From contig CM034238.1 of the NCBI GenBank assembly GCA_019916065.1, positions 40,267,375-40,331,374 of the forward strand: 64,000 nucleotides of DNA, written 5' to 3'. Positions 9,895 through 22,289 of the stretch are shown here, piece by piece. The number at the start of each line of letters is the position of its first letter. Position 1 is the first letter of the stretch. A program made the translations under genes and the position numbers. The notes under the pieces are model-generated. The model was given only the letters and a program-made list of their open reading frames with translations, ran no database searches and was not told the origin of the DNA. This DNA comes from Vitellaria paradoxa. Taxonomy: Eukaryota > Streptophyta > Magnoliopsida > Ericales > Sapotaceae.

Positions 9895-12117
9895 GTGATA
9901 ATATAATTAAATTAAATTAATTAAATTAATATGTAATATATATTACTAATTTATTTCTAATAAATAATTAAATTAAATTGATTAATTTAATTAATAAGAA
10001 ATATATATCATTAAATATTTTTAAATAAATAATACAATAAAAGATATTAATTTACTTTAATTTAATAAATAATTTAACAAATATAAAAGGACAGCCAGGA
10101 TTATTAGGATATATGAAAAAAAAAAAAGGACAGCCAGTCATTAATATGGGATAAGGGTTATTTTTATTACCAAAAGTGGCATAAATATGCACTCACAGGC
10201 CAAACAATTTTGTAAGAGAGAGAGCGAGACAGTGAGACGAGATTTATGCGAGAGACTTCTGTGATTGAGAGACTTCTGCGAGGGAGAGTGACTAAGAGGC
10301 GAGGGTCATATGAATGGCACATAGCCGCGTTCTGGTAGCGCGGTTCTTCAGTTTAAGAACAAGCAAAAGCCGTTGAGTCAAAACGCGATTCTTGCATAAT
10401 CGCGATCCGATATCGCGTTTCATCATTCGTGCAAGCCTTCGTAACCGCGGTATGGTATCGCGAATTCTCACTAACAGTACTTTCAAAAATAGTTTTCCTT
10501 CAACAGTAATTGCAGATATAGTTTGTAAAATATCTATAAAACAAAAAAAAAGTCCCCCCATTGATCATGCAACCCTTCACGTTCTCAAATTGATTTGAAT
10601 TTTAGTGTGCATTTGATGCTCGAACAAACTCAATAAAACAAAATAAATCTTCAATAATCTCTATAAATAACTAAAATTTCTACCTTCATTAATTTAAAAA
10701 ATTTTAATATTTTGTTAAAAAAACAAAAAAATTTATAAGGAAGTTAACTAAATGCGTAAATTTTTTTTATAATCATATTTTTTATGTCGAAAACTTTTAA
10801 ATGGGTACCATTGTGGCTATTTTATACGAATTTTTTGAAATCCATGAAAGACCATTTCTACGGTTTTGGCACTATAAGTATATAAAGCAGAATATTGAGT
10901 ATTGATTTTTTAAATTCATGAAAACTGTTTTGAGAAAACCATTCCCACGATTTGCTATATTTATTTCCAAAAAATACGCCAAAATCTTTTTTTATCTACT
11001 CCAAACATACCCTTATCTATTATTTAAAATATACAAATAACATTGGTAGCCTTTGGAGTTTTGAAACAAAAATTAAAAGAAGATTAAAATTTAGCGTTGA
11101 ATTAACGTAAAAATTATAGGTAATGAAATTTAATTGAAAGTAATTAAAAATTTTTATATTTTTTTAGAGATTTTGCTTTTTAAAAAAAATTAAAACTTCA
11201 AACGAAGCCATTATAAACTATTAATATATATTGAATAACTGTGAATAATTTTATATGATTTATTGATAAATGTAATTTATTTATACTCCACGAATAATTT
11301 ATTGTATTTCACTTTATTTTTTTTATTAATGAAGTTATAAAATTATCCCTATTTAGTTAACTATTTAGATTTATATATATATATATATATTAAAAATACA
11401 TAATTGTTCTTCATAAATAAATATTTCTATATTCAGACAGATATAATCAAATCTAGTTTGATACAAGAGAGTAAAAAAAATATTTTAAAGACTAAAATAA
11501 ATTTAATTTATATTTGTAATTGTATTTGTATTTGTATTTATATTTTAACAAGTATATAAAAATAATTTTTATTTTATTGTCGAGCTTAATCAAATAAAAA
11601 AATTTATTTCTTTTATTTATTTTTCTTTACAAACTTTTGTTATTTAAACTTTTGTCATCATCCTCAAATCATTTGTTAGAGAGACTACATGAACCTTTTA
11701 AATAAATTATCAAAATAAAAAAATTATTCATCAAAAATTAAGTTTTAAGTTAAAAAAAGAAAAAGATTTATCAAAGAAATCTTATGAATCTTAGTTCTAA
11801 AAACTGAAAAAAAAATTATAATGGGTAATAATTAAAAAAATATATTTAGAATTGGAAATTTATCTAATAAGGTTACTTGTCACATTCTAAATTTCTCGCA
11901 AACTCAGAAGCATGAACAAAGAACCATAAAGCATCAAACCATCGATCTAAACCAACCAAAACCAATCATGTGATATCTTGAATTTTTGTTATTTTTGAAA
12001 TGCATTATTAATTCAATTTTTATTTTATACTTAAAAATTTTAAGAGTAAAGTATAAAAATTACCTTTACACTTTACTCTCTTTACACTTTACTTTCAGTC
12101 TCACGTTGGTCCCATTC
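9895..12117. other. AT-rich intergenic stretch
   Basis: No gene recognised. It holds AT-only runs (9900-10070), the CGCG palindrome cluster described separately, and from about 10.56 to 11.27 kb a diverged match to 18.67-18.96 kb that extends the duplication. A short (TA)n run lies near 11372-11390. Confidence 0.5.
10315..10472. repeat. Cluster of CGCG-centred short palindromes
   Basis: Seven CGCG tetramers in about 140 bases of otherwise AT-rich DNA. They are arranged as three short hairpins: CCGCGTTCTGGTAGCGCGG, CGCGATCCGATATCGCG and CGCGGTATGGTATCGCG. The block is absent from the homologous arm around 18.6 kb. The repeat type is unknown. Confidence 0.6.
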
Positions 12118-12411
12118 ATTTCAATTTGTTTCTTGTTTGAGTTGATGCTCGCTTCCTGGCTACAGCTATATATTACTGAGTTCTGAAAGTGTATAACAGC
12201 AACTTTTGTTAACTTTGCTAGTTTTTGTGAAAAATAAGAATTGTTAGTTTGAAATGAGTGTAGGTCAAGAAACTACATTACTGCAGTTATTACTAAGTTC
12301 TGACAGGGTTATAGTGGCAACTATTATTTGTTGGTTCTTATCCAACATAATAACTGTTAGTTTGATATGCTTGCAGGTCAAGAAAATGTCAAAATTTCTT
12401 ATGCTCTTTTA

Positions 12412-12448
<37 letters not shown>

Positions 12449-13008
12449 TCTATGCCGCCCCTATCATTTCCGGTACACAAGATAACTGTGAAAGAATTAA
12501 GAGAAACGAAAAGAATCATAAATCCAGTGCTTTATCTGCAACACAATAACAAACAAATATAAGGTTTATATGTAACAAAAAGAGTCATAAATCTTTAATA
12601 TGTGGCATCGGTGTTGCTTGTGAACTTCTGGCAATGGAGTGATCTCATGATATATTTTTATTTTTTTCCTTGCTGTTGTATCTATGTCCAAAGGATGTTG
12701 TAAGAGGCAAACAGAATGCAATGTGTGGGGTCTTGGTAAATCATTAACAGTGATTACATCATCTCTGGCCACTTGTTATTTTTGAATTAAAATCTCTAAT
12801 GCATTAGTATGACTTATAAACTTATATTACTCGTTTTTATGTCCCAAAAACTTTGCCTTTATATGACATCTTAATGAGTTTCAGAAAGTTTACAATTACG
12901 TGGCTATCGTTGTAAGACACTGTAGCAAGCTGGTGGAGCAGCCTGCTGACAAGAGCCTTGCTAATGGTAAGCTCCATTTCATGGTTTCAAACTTTGGCAA
13001 TGATTGAA
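12118..13008 (+). pseudogene. Second copy of the CNNM intron plus exon (degenerate)
   Basis: Aligns base for base with 1558-2465, including the CT run and the exon. The exon copy (about 12848-12968) still shows TTGCCTTTATATGACATCTT but has lost one base in the following codon, which shifts the frame. The preceding CCCAAGGG acceptor context has become CCCAAAAA. It cannot be functional. It marks the right arm of the duplication. Confidence 0.75.
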
Positions 13009-14400
13009 GGCAAAAATAATTTTCCTTATAAAATATTAAATGACACAAGATCGAGTTGATCAAAACTTCACATGAATTTAAGCATTTTTTTTAACTACTT
13101 AATTCGAACATTACCATTTTATTCAATTCAATTTATTTACACCCAAACAATTTTTGGAATGATGGGTTTAAATTTTTTTTTCAAACTAATCTATGCCATT
13201 ATATTGATTTGTGAGAGTTTATAAGGAGATGATGCGTGACTTCACCGAAAGAGACTGTCATTTCCTTAGTATGTGTGTTCCTCTTAACTCATTTGACTGT
13301 ATAGGACTCTATTAGTCAAGCAAGGCTCTCCAAAAATATGCCGAATTCTTCTATACCTTCTTAGATAAGCACGAAATCTTAAGGGATTTTCAAGTAGAAG
13401 GTTTGGTACTTTTAAGAGCTATATTAATGGTTCTATTAATTAGTGTTTATAAATATTATTATTAAAAAGTTATATAATGTTTAGCCTAGTTAATAATATA
13501 TAGTTTAATGATAACAATTTTAAACAAATAACTTTAATATTTTTTCGCAAATTCAAAACTTTTTTAAACTTTTGTTATTGACACATTTTGTGGGGTAAAT
13601 GTATTATTATTATTTTTTTGGGGACTAAGACAAGTTTTTCTTAATTAATATATATTATTGATAGGTGTTTCCGCTTAATTAACACGTTCTACTAATTTCT
13701 TACTATATGCTTGAATTTTGATAATCTATTTAATGTATTATGATAATATGAAGTTGTTAAAATTTATCTATTAGTTAAATTTTAAATTCATGATATTAGT
13801 TATACATATTAAGACTGTTTGGACTTATAAAAGTTGAGATAAAATATAATTTAGATTACTTTTTACCATTTAAAGTGTAATCAACAAATCACAAAAAGAT
13901 TTATAGAAACGAATAGTGAAAATTCATCTGAACGGACCATGAAAATCCGAGGGATTCTAGCAATTCAAATCCATTTGGATTCTAGCAGTTTAAATCTGTT
14001 TGAATGGTCCATTCAAATAGATTCTGATAGAGATTTTTGCCATTTTGTGCAAAATTTTTTGAGAATTTGATTAGATTTTATCTAGATTTATAAAGATTTC
14101 TTGAAATTTGTAACTGTTATAGAAATTTATAGAGATTTATAAAGTTTCGTAAAAATTTACGTAGTTAGAGATGGAAAAAATTTTGTAAAAATTTGCAAAG
14201 ATTTTTCTAAACTTTTAGAACTCAAAAAACGCACATTGTATATGCTTAATTTTCAACTATAAAAAATTTTATATTATAAATACCCGCAATAAAACGCAAA
14301 GCTTTTGCTAGTTTCTTTTTAAAGAGTGCTATAATCACTTGCGCATCAAAGTTGCGGCATAACAATCAGTAGAACAAGGAAGGTAGAGGGATTGTTCAAT
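13009..14400. other. AT-rich intergenic stretch
   Basis: No gene recognised. A short direct repeat (two units of about 26 bases starting GATTCTAGCA, at 13953 and 13979) is visible. Words such as GTTTGGACTTATAAAAGTTG near 13825 suggest an old MITE remnant. Confidence 0.4.
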
Positions 14401-14429
14401 CCGCCTTAGTTCTTTTGCAACTATCGATC

Positions 14430-14430
<1 letters not shown>

Positions 14431-14461
<31 letters not shown>

Positions 14462-14464
14462 GGG
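14431..14464. repeat. T10-G24 homopolymer junction
   Basis: Ten T followed directly by twenty-four G, the longest G run in the window. It lies just outside the C-terminal end of a broken kinase copy. Confidence 0.9.
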
Positions 14465-14499
14465 TTGTTTTGCAACATTAATTATTTCACTTGAGTGCA

Positions 14500-15230
14500 T
14501 ACAGGGGAAGAGCTAGAGAGGCCAGCAATTCCTTTATCCCCTCAACATTCTACCATGCACAATTTGGTTGAACTGATCCTTCTCAACACAGTCCTTCGCA
14601 TACTTCCCCACAGGAGATTTTATTATCTCCAACATCCCAAAGCCCCAACAAAACGAAAACACCCCAAAGCTATAGACATTTTTCTTGTTCGTAAACAATG
14701 CCTGTGACAACATACTCAGGCTCTGCAAACGCAAACATCCCAACAAACAACTTCCACGGTTCCACCTGCAATCCCCCTCCCCCCGGGCGGCGCGGGAGGA
14801 AGCAATACAGAGAGCAAAAGTCAAAGAGTGTGGAGATAAAATAGTGTACTGGCAATGTCACTAGCAATCCTCAACCTATTTTCCAGGGCAATTATCTGTT
14901 GTAGATGAGATTGGAAAATTGTTCATGGACCTGAGTATTCATACACCAAAGACAGGCTTTCAAATTCCAGGCAACACGCTAAGAGCTTCAGAACACTTCT
15001 CCAGTGGCTCATCTAAGATGCAATCTCAATGTCATGCATCGCATAGGAGAAATAAGGAGCCGCCGAAGGTCTCGACAATTATGGAGTGATTTTGAAGGAA
15101 ACGTCTGTGCGTGTAAGAGATTCCAACGTCGATGACACAGTTGTTGAAGATGTTTGCGGCCTTAATTAGCTCTTCTGCTGAGAGGCTGCGGATGGTACTG
15201 GGTTTTCCACTGCAAGAAAGAAACAAGAAG
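14500..15230 (-). pseudogene. ZRK-like kinase pseudogene, internal deletion
   Basis: Read on the minus strand, 15230-15044 gives an N-terminal piece (KPSTIRSLSAEELIKAANIF, then RRFLQNHSIIVETFGG). The stretch 14770-14520 gives C-lobe pieces (FAEPEYVVTGIVYEQ, VYSFGVFSF, KDCVEKDQFNQIV) in shifting frames. The middle of the kinase domain, including the HRD and DFG region, is missing. It lies directly 3' of the arm that carries kinase B. Confidence 0.65.
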
Positions 15231-15940
15231 CTCCTCTAGTAACGATCCTCCGTTTCTTGAGGAGCACGATGATCTTTCTTCTCCTCCTTATCCTGATGAT
15301 GATCATGATGATAATGATCTCTTACTCTTTACTTCTTTGATTAGTCTCGTTTTCAGATTTTTGCTCCCTCTTCACTACATGCATTACCCTTGTCACATCA
15401 AGAAACCTTCTTTGCTTGCACACCTGGCCATGTTTATAATTTACAGAACAACATTACACAAATCAAAAGGGTTGACTACTTATTGGAAAGCTAAAACCTA
15501 TCAAATATACCGGGGAGGAGGGGACCAAAAACAAAAAACAGAAAAAAGTGATGTAACATAGCTCTTGTGCTTATAATATATCAGTAACTTATTATGTAAG
15601 TTTGGAGTTTATATACCCAACTTATCAAAAAACAAATTGTGGACCCATTCTATACGTGGTGCATGGCAACTACCCTTCACCTTCCCCCAGTGAGTGCAAT
15701 TTCTTTCAGCCTTCTTACCTGAAGACTTTTCATACATCTGACAATGATAATTAATTTGGTTGGTGGTCTAGTTTGAAACCATTTTTCACCAAAAAAAAAA
15801 AGGAAAAAGCATTTTTCACCTTCTCATTTATGTATTCCTCCTGCTTTATAGTTATGCTTACGAGGATTAAAAGCTTCAACCTATTAACAGACATATAAAA
15901 AGACTATATAAAAATAGAAGATTAAATGATAGATAAATGA

Positions 15941-17005
15941 CTATGGTTGACGAAATATTGAGGGGGAGGCGGACTTCAGTATGCGCCTGACTTCCTTCGC
16001 CACGTCGATCATTTCTGGCCTAGATTCTCTGTCTTGTTCAACACACCTCAGGGCAAGTGTTGCCAAAGCTTGTAATTGCTTCTCTTGCTCAATTGCTCCT
16101 CCTTCCAGAATTCTGTGATCCACGAATTCATTAAACTGACCCTTGTCTACGCGATCTTTGACACAGTTAAATAAAGACAAATCATTTTCAGGTTGAAAGC
16201 CTGCACATCTATTTCCAGTCAAAAGTTCAAGAAGAAACATTCCAAAGCCAAAAACATCGGACTTTTGGTTGAGAAATCCTGTTGTCAAATACGCAGGGTC
16301 GATGAACCCGACAGTCCCACGTACATCATCTTGCACCAGCGTTTCGCCTGGAGGCATTGCTATAGAAAGTGAGAAATCCATCAATTTGGCGACACCAAAT
16401 TTCTCGATGAGTATGTTGTGTGATGTCAAGTCCCTATGGATGATGGGCGTTGGAAACGCAGTGTGCAAGTAAACAACAACATTAGCAATGTCATACGCTA
16501 TCTTTAACCGACTCCTCCAAGTTAACGGTTCATCAATATCCATGTTGCCTCGTCCTCTTTGGAACAAACAACTTGAAAGTTGAATACTTTCTGCATATTC
16601 ACACACCAAAACTGGAACTTCAAGGCCTATACAGCAACCTAAAATCTTTATAACATTCTTGTGACTGCTCATTAGGGCCATGATCACTAGGTCGCGGATA
16701 GCTTCTAACTTCACGGTTCTGTGAATGAGCTCATATTTCTTAATGACAATTGGGCGATTCTCTAAATAACCCTTATAAATTCTATAGTACGCACTATCAA
16801 TCAGCACTCGATCAGAGCTAAATCCCTCCGTTGCTCGATGAAGCTCTTCAACAGAGAATCTACGTATGGGAGTATTATATCTTCCGTTAGAAAAAGCAAT
16901 AAGCTCCTCCAATAAAATGCTTCCATTTTCCAAGAATCTCTTTCCTTCATCTAAAGATTCTGCAATATTCAAGATTGAAGATAAAATTCCTCTTCCACAC
17001 GTCAT
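15941..17005 (-). CDS. ZRK/ZED1-like (pseudo)kinase, RLCK XII-2 type, copy B
   Basis: Single-exon ORF of 354 aa, a paralogue of copy A at 7225-8310. It is shorter because the Asn-rich insert after residue 13 of copy A is absent. It has no glycine loop (YYRIYKG). The VAIK lysine is present (IVIKK, 86-90). The catalytic loop is HRDLTSHN (190-197): the Asp and the Asn are kept, but the Lys two residues after the Asp is Thr194. DFG is replaced by DFS (210-212). The C-lobe reads DPAYLTTGFLNQKSDVFGFG. Copy A has the opposite pattern in the catalytic loop (Lys kept, Asn lost). The likely role is as an adaptor for a ZAR1-type immune receptor, by homology. Confidence 0.88.
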   Translation of the reverse strand: MTCGRGILSSILNIAESLDEGKRFLENGSILLEELIAFSNGRYNTPIRRFSVEELHRATEGFSSDRVLIDSAYYRIYKGYLENRPIVIKKYELIHRTVKLEAIRDLVIMALMSSHKNVIKILGCCIGLEVPVLVCEYAESIQLSSCLFQRGRGNMDIDEPLTWRSRLKIAYDIANVVVYLHTAFPTPIIHRDLTSHNILIEKFGVAKLMDFSLSIAMPPGETLVQDDVRGTVGFIDPAYLTTGFLNQKSDVFGFGMFLLELLTGNRCAGFQPENDLSLFNCVKDRVDKGQFNEFVDHRILEGGAIEQEKQLQALATLALRCVEQDRESRPEMIDVAKEVRRILKSASPSIFRQP

Positions 17006-17407
17006 TTGCCAAGCAAATCATTCACAAAACTGCATAGCAAAGAAGGGCTATTCGCTTTAGAATCAGAATCAAAAGCTTATATTCACAAACAACTAGAAAT
17101 TTACCACAAAAATAGCTATCATTCATCAAAATATAATAGCAATAGCTATAAAAAGAATTCAAGTGAAGTTCAAAGATAACGATTCTGATAACTTTTTTCT
17201 TATCCGGATTGAAGAACAAAATCTAAACCAAGGCATGAACATTCACTCGGAACTCAGTTTGCCCCCTCGGTGTTTCATACATAGGCAAGGAGTACAGTCA
17301 AAACTACTCCAACTAATTAAGGGGCCATTTATCTTCTTGTAACAGAAGAGAAAAGCTTCACAATGAAACTCATAAATAAAAGAAAAAAAATATGGAATCT
17401 CCCTTTT

Positions 17408-17495
17408 CTTTGCTATGCGACTGCATAGAATCTGGGAATGAAAATCATATTCTTTGTTTTGCAACTATGTAGAATCTGGGAATGAAAATTTGATG
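17408..17495. repeat. Two-unit 44-bp tandem repeat upstream of kinase B
   Basis: Counterpart of 8735-8822, with units 17408-17451 and 17452-17495. The position relative to the kinase start is preserved, which confirms that the duplication covers the 5' flank. Confidence 0.8.
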
Positions 17496-18142
17496 TTTTT
17501 GTGCACTCCCTAAAATTAAGCCGCGTCTGGAAGTTCAAACTGACCTTCACATGCAATTCTAAACTAGAAAATAAGAGACAAATATAAGTGATTCGATAAT
17601 TTGCCAACATACATGAACAGAGATTCTGTATTTTACTCAGTGTTAAATGTATCTACCCAGCTAAAACCCTAAATCTAACTTCCAGAAATTTCCACCCAAA
17701 ATTTCCTTATCATACCTCTTGAAAAATTTCAGTCCACTGCAATCTGCTCACTTGGCTCCAGAATGATAAATATGAGCCACCCACAAAACAAAACCCAACT
17801 CCATTTGTTGAGACTACACTAACTTATCCCTTCTCACTCTACACTCTCTCTCTAAGCCTCTCTCTCTCTCTCCCCCCCCCCCAATTTTTCTATTCACTCG
17901 CCACCTAGAAATAAAATTTTTACCCAATCGAAGTTAGGTTTGGAACATTGAGATCACTTGTGCCTTCCACAAATGAAAATCATTGGAAAATAAAATAAAT
18001 TGATCAATTTGTTTTTGTTGATTTAAAACAAAAAAGAAGAAAATGAATATATATTTGTCAAAAAAAAAAAATTATTTGCCATGTGATTAAGCCTAAAAAA
18101 AAAATTATGAGTAATTTCTTTTTCGCTTCACATCTTATTTTC

Positions 18143-18433
18143 CTAAACAAATTCATACTTTAAACATATAGTGTAATGGATGGTCAGGATTGCATCTGAT
18201 AAACCATTAAATACAACCATAAGCCTGCAAATTAATACACCAGAACTGGAAATCGGAACCCTTGGAAAAGGACTATAGATGTCCTCAAATTCAGAAAGCC
18301 CTAATGCCTCATAAGCTACATAATCGCCATCTATAAAATTACAAACTACAAGCTGAGAGTCAAAATTGTTAGTCGCCCTAATTACACCCAGCAATAGAAT
18401 ATCAGATGGAAGAGTTCTCACCTGTGAAAGCAT
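18143..18433 (-). CDS. Short unrecognised ORF, copy B
   Basis: 96 codons on the minus strand, matching the distal part of 9465-9830 with scattered substitutions and no frame break. It contains LPSDILLLGVIRATNNFD and GVLICRLMVVFNGLSDAIL. The ORF opens just inside a CAG acceptor (about 18433), preceded on that strand by a long (CT)n tract and a GTAAGTTCC donor near 18526, so it is probably an internal or last exon. I do not recognise the family. Preservation of the frame in both arms is weak evidence for past coding function. Confidence 0.4.
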   Translation of the reverse strand: MLSQVRTLPSDILLLGVIRATNNFDSQLVVCNFIDGDYVAYEALGLSEFEDIYSPFPRVPISSSGVLICRLMVVFNGLSDAILTIHYTICLKYEFV

Positions 18434-18473
18434 GGCAGCTATACATACATGTACATATATATATATATTGAAC

Positions 18474-18476
<3 letters not shown>

Positions 18477-18509
<33 letters not shown>
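18477..18509. repeat. (GA)n microsatellite
   Basis: About 16 GA units. The other arm (9800-9815) has only a few, so the run expanded after duplication. Confidence 0.85.
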
Positions 18510-18514
<5 letters not shown>

Positions 18515-19023
18515 AAGGAACTTACAAGCAAGAGAGAGTAATCTTTTTGCCTTTTCCGGTGAACTAGCGGGATTAGAGGACGTGAATATTTGAGGTGACT
18601 CTCACATCCCAACCTAATTATTTTTCTTGTCTCTCAACGTTGACGTCTTCGTTGACCCCACTCCTGTTCACACAATGCTTCACGTTATCAAATTTAGTTG
18701 ACTTTGATCATATTTATCTATTATTAAAAATAGGCAAACAATATCGATAGTCTTTGGAATTTAGAAAAAATTTTAAAAAATTTAAAATTTGGCATTGAAT
18801 TAATATTTAAAATTATAAAATTTAATTAGAAGAAGTTAAAAAATTCTACAATTTTTTAAAGTTTTTTTTTTAATTTGAAACTCTAAACAAATCCATTATA
18901 AATAATTAACATATATTGAATAATTGTGAATAATTTTACATAATTTATTGATAAATCATGGCTGTTTTTTGCACAAAATTGTGCTTTTGAACAGGATCAA
19001 ATTGTGAGAAAGTAGAAAATTTA

Positions 19024-19373
19024 GCTGCCATTTACTTTTTATTTCTATTTTTCATTTTTCGTTTTTATTTTTTATTTTTTGTTTTATATATGTTATGTTT
19101 TAAAAAATTTAAAACAAGAAAAATAGAAAAATGCATTTCGTTTAATATTTTCTGTTTTCCTTATTTTGAGATTTTTCTTATTTTGGATTAAAAATACTCA
19201 AGATGACTTTTTGTCATTTTATATTTCATGTGCTAAACTTATTTTTTGTTTTCTAAAGCAGACTTTGAAAGCATAAGTGACCAAATGCATTTTGAACTGT
19301 TTTCGTTATTTTCCTTATTTTCAAAAAATAAAAAATGAAAAATTGGCTCAAAATAAATATATTAAATGACACC
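19024..19373. mobile_element. MITE, TTTTC-rich family, with TTA target duplication
   Basis: Ends GCTGCCATTTACTTTT and AAATGACACC form an imperfect inverted repeat, flanked by TTA at 19021-19023 and 19374-19376. The interior (CATTTTTCGTTTTTATTTTT, then TTTGAAAGCATAAGTGACCA) is shared with copies at 32966-33203, 36141-36448 and 56600-56912. A TTA duplication fits the PIF/Harbinger (Tourist) group. Confidence 0.7.
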
Positions 19374-20420
19374 TTAAGAATCTTGGCCTAACAGTTAAGG
19401 TAGGTTATTTTATTTTACTTATTTAAAATTAATTTTATGAAAGTTTAAATATGTTAAGCATGTGATGGATTTGTTCCATTTATTATATTCATATTATTAA
19501 TTGATTTAGTTTATATTTTAACTGTTTAATGTCTGACTTATATTTTGAGTTAAAATTAGGATTTAGGGATAATCAGCAACAATCACTTCAATAACTCCAT
19601 TTTCTCATATGTTGTTTAGATGGATGTGTTAAATTTAAAGATAAAAGATATTGATTGTGAATTTATAAAATTTATTTTTTGTTATTAAATATTTGTATTG
19701 GTAAGGAATACTTACTATTTATGAATTAATTGTGTTGACAATAAATTGTGATTATTTATAGAATAATAAATTTAAAAAATAATATTTTTATTTGAGGAAA
19801 AAATATTATTGTATATTAGTATGATTTGTGTATTACACTTACTTTATGCCCAAATGAGGGCAGAAAATAAAATTATGTGGCCATAAAAAAAAAATAAAGT
19901 CAAATAGGACTAACGAGACATGCTAATTAAAGTCACTATCTATAATTGAGCACTCAACTTATAAGTCAAATTGGACAAAATGTGTGGTGCATTAATATTT
20001 AAATTGATTATCATGCATATATATCATGAGACGGCTAGTTGGGGTATAATGCGATGATCGTTGATAAATGAAAAGTGGCTGTAAATTGTGTGATGAGATT
20101 TTTTTTTTTTAACCACTATCAGTATATGATACATTTAAATTAATTATTGTTTATTTGTGGGACATTTGACTGTACAATTATTGTGGATAATTTTTCGTGA
20201 TATTTATTATCTTTTATTTTAAGTATAATATATTCACTGAGTATGTAACACTTACACCTAAATTTACATATTTCAATTATAGTCTAGAAGCTGTTGTATG
20301 TACCTAAAAGATAACCCAAATCACTTATTTCTTTGTTTTAATTATAATCACGTGTAGTTATTAGAATTCATAGTAAATAAACCTAGAGTTATAACAGTAT
20401 CAGTCTAATATTCTATTTAA

Positions 20421-20567
20421 GGTACATTTAGAGTGACAAAAAGTGAGATAAAATGAGATAAAGTGAGATAAGTTGTAAATTCTTAATTCATACAGTAAGA
20501 TAAAAAGTAAATAATTTTTAAGGTTTTTCACTATTTTTCATAATTTTTTGTCATTTCAAACGGAGCC
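20421..20567. mobile_element. Tourist-like MITE
   Basis: Starts GGTACATTTAGAGTGAC, ends CATTTCAAACGGAGCC, and is bounded by TTAA on both sides. The interior AGTGAGATAAAATGAGATAA matches the family seen at 48577-48734. Confidence 0.6.
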
Positions 20568-22289
20568 TTAATATGTTTAAAAAGTCATATGTTTGTATGT
20601 ATTTAAGTTCTCATGGGGTTTTCTATGTTATCTACAGTTATAATATAAACTTGATAGGTTTTGTTTTATTTTAATGTGTGCATTTATATAAATTATGATT
20701 ATTATTATATTTTGGATAGAGAATTTAAGGATGTCCACTCTATTTAAGAAATTAAATATACATCTTAAAAATTGAGGAATTAAATATGCATCTTAAAATA
20801 ATGATGCAACACTAGCATTAGAGTGGCCCTCCCCTTTTGTTTTGTGTCATCCATTTCGACAAAAGGTCTCTCTATGAAAGATGCTGAAATCGTGAGGAAG
20901 CTTAGTTGTAATTGTCGTGTCGTTGCCGCCGGTGAATTCTTCATCTTCACGTATTGAACATCAAAAAATCAAACGCCAAATCAGATTGGTTTGGTGTCGA
21001 ATTCTCTCTTTCCCTCTTTCCATCCCATGTAAATTGTTGTCCTTCGATATGTTTTTTGATTTTTGTTTTCATAAAATATTTTATGATTTTTGAACTTCAA
21101 TTTCTTCGCCAAAAAAAAAAAAAAAAAAAAGCTTACAATTGTAAACTTATATTTATTCATAACTAGTATCTAATTTATACATAGTTTACTTTTAATCTTC
21201 ATAGGGCAAATTAATGTAAGTAAACTTCAATAACGTTTAAAATTTTTAAAAAGTAAAATATATATATATATATATATATAAGTTGATGTTAAAGTAATAT
21301 AAAAATAACACTTGATGAAATTTAATTTAAAAATTTTTTAAAATTATTTTAAAATATTTTGAATAAAATTTAAAACTCTAATCGAATTTAATCTTTTAAT
21401 ACGTTCAAGTTTCACTACTTTTATAAATCGATTGAAATCTCATACTAATATATATTTATATATTATTTTTTATGAAATTTTTATTCTAAAGTTAAGTTTA
21501 ATTTGAGAAGACTAGTTAATAATTTTTTAATTACTTTTTTATTTTTTAATATAGTTAAAATTATTCTCTTATATTTTAATTTTTTAAATATAAAAGATAA
21601 ATATGTTAAATGAATATGAAATTAAAAAAATTAATTATTATAAAATTATTTTTTCTTTTTAAATATAAAAAATTTAATTTTTTTTAATAATCAACTGCTA
21701 AAAGCAATTTTTTTTCTTAAATTAAGCTTCACTATTTTTTTAGTCAGATGATATTTGAAAGGAGGGAAGAGGTAAATTTATTTTATTTTTTTATTAATAT
21801 CATATTTGGTATAAAATTAAAAATAAAAAAATAATTTTATAAACGTAATTGTTAATTTTTTTTTCTTACTTTCGCAATTTTCTTATTTTTATCCTAATTT
21901 TTTTAAAAAAACTAACATTTAACCTTTTATAAAAGGAAAAAAGAATCTAACATTTAACTTTTACTCAAATAGATTATTAAATGGTTTAAATTTTTATGAA
22001 GTATAATTAAAAAAATTTAAATCTTAGCGATAAAATTTATTTTTATTTTGTTCTTAAAAATATTTTTTAATTCAATTAAATTTTTTTTGAAGTATATTAA
22101 TTATAATTACAAATTTTAAAGGTAATGTTTACTCTTTTTAATTTAATTAAATCTGTATAAAGTATATTAATTATAATTAAAAAATTAAATTTAGAATAAT
22201 TAATATTTTCTCATTTTTAAAAGTTAAGATTAAATCTGAACTTTTAAACTCATCCACATACGAAAGGCATGTGAGAAAATTGTTTTCAC

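Larger units (their letters stand above)
18960..22260. other. AT-rich gene-poor stretch
   Basis: No gene recognised. It contains two MITEs (19024-19373 and 20421-20567), a (TA)n run near 21258-21282, and a small island of balanced base composition at about 20820-20960 for which I see no coding signal. Confidence 0.5.

Noticed and set aside
14431..14464. Interstitial telomere or ciliate-like TTTTGGGG repeat
   Set aside because: It is one T run followed by one G run, not a repeated unit, and the plant telomere unit TTTAGGG is not present.
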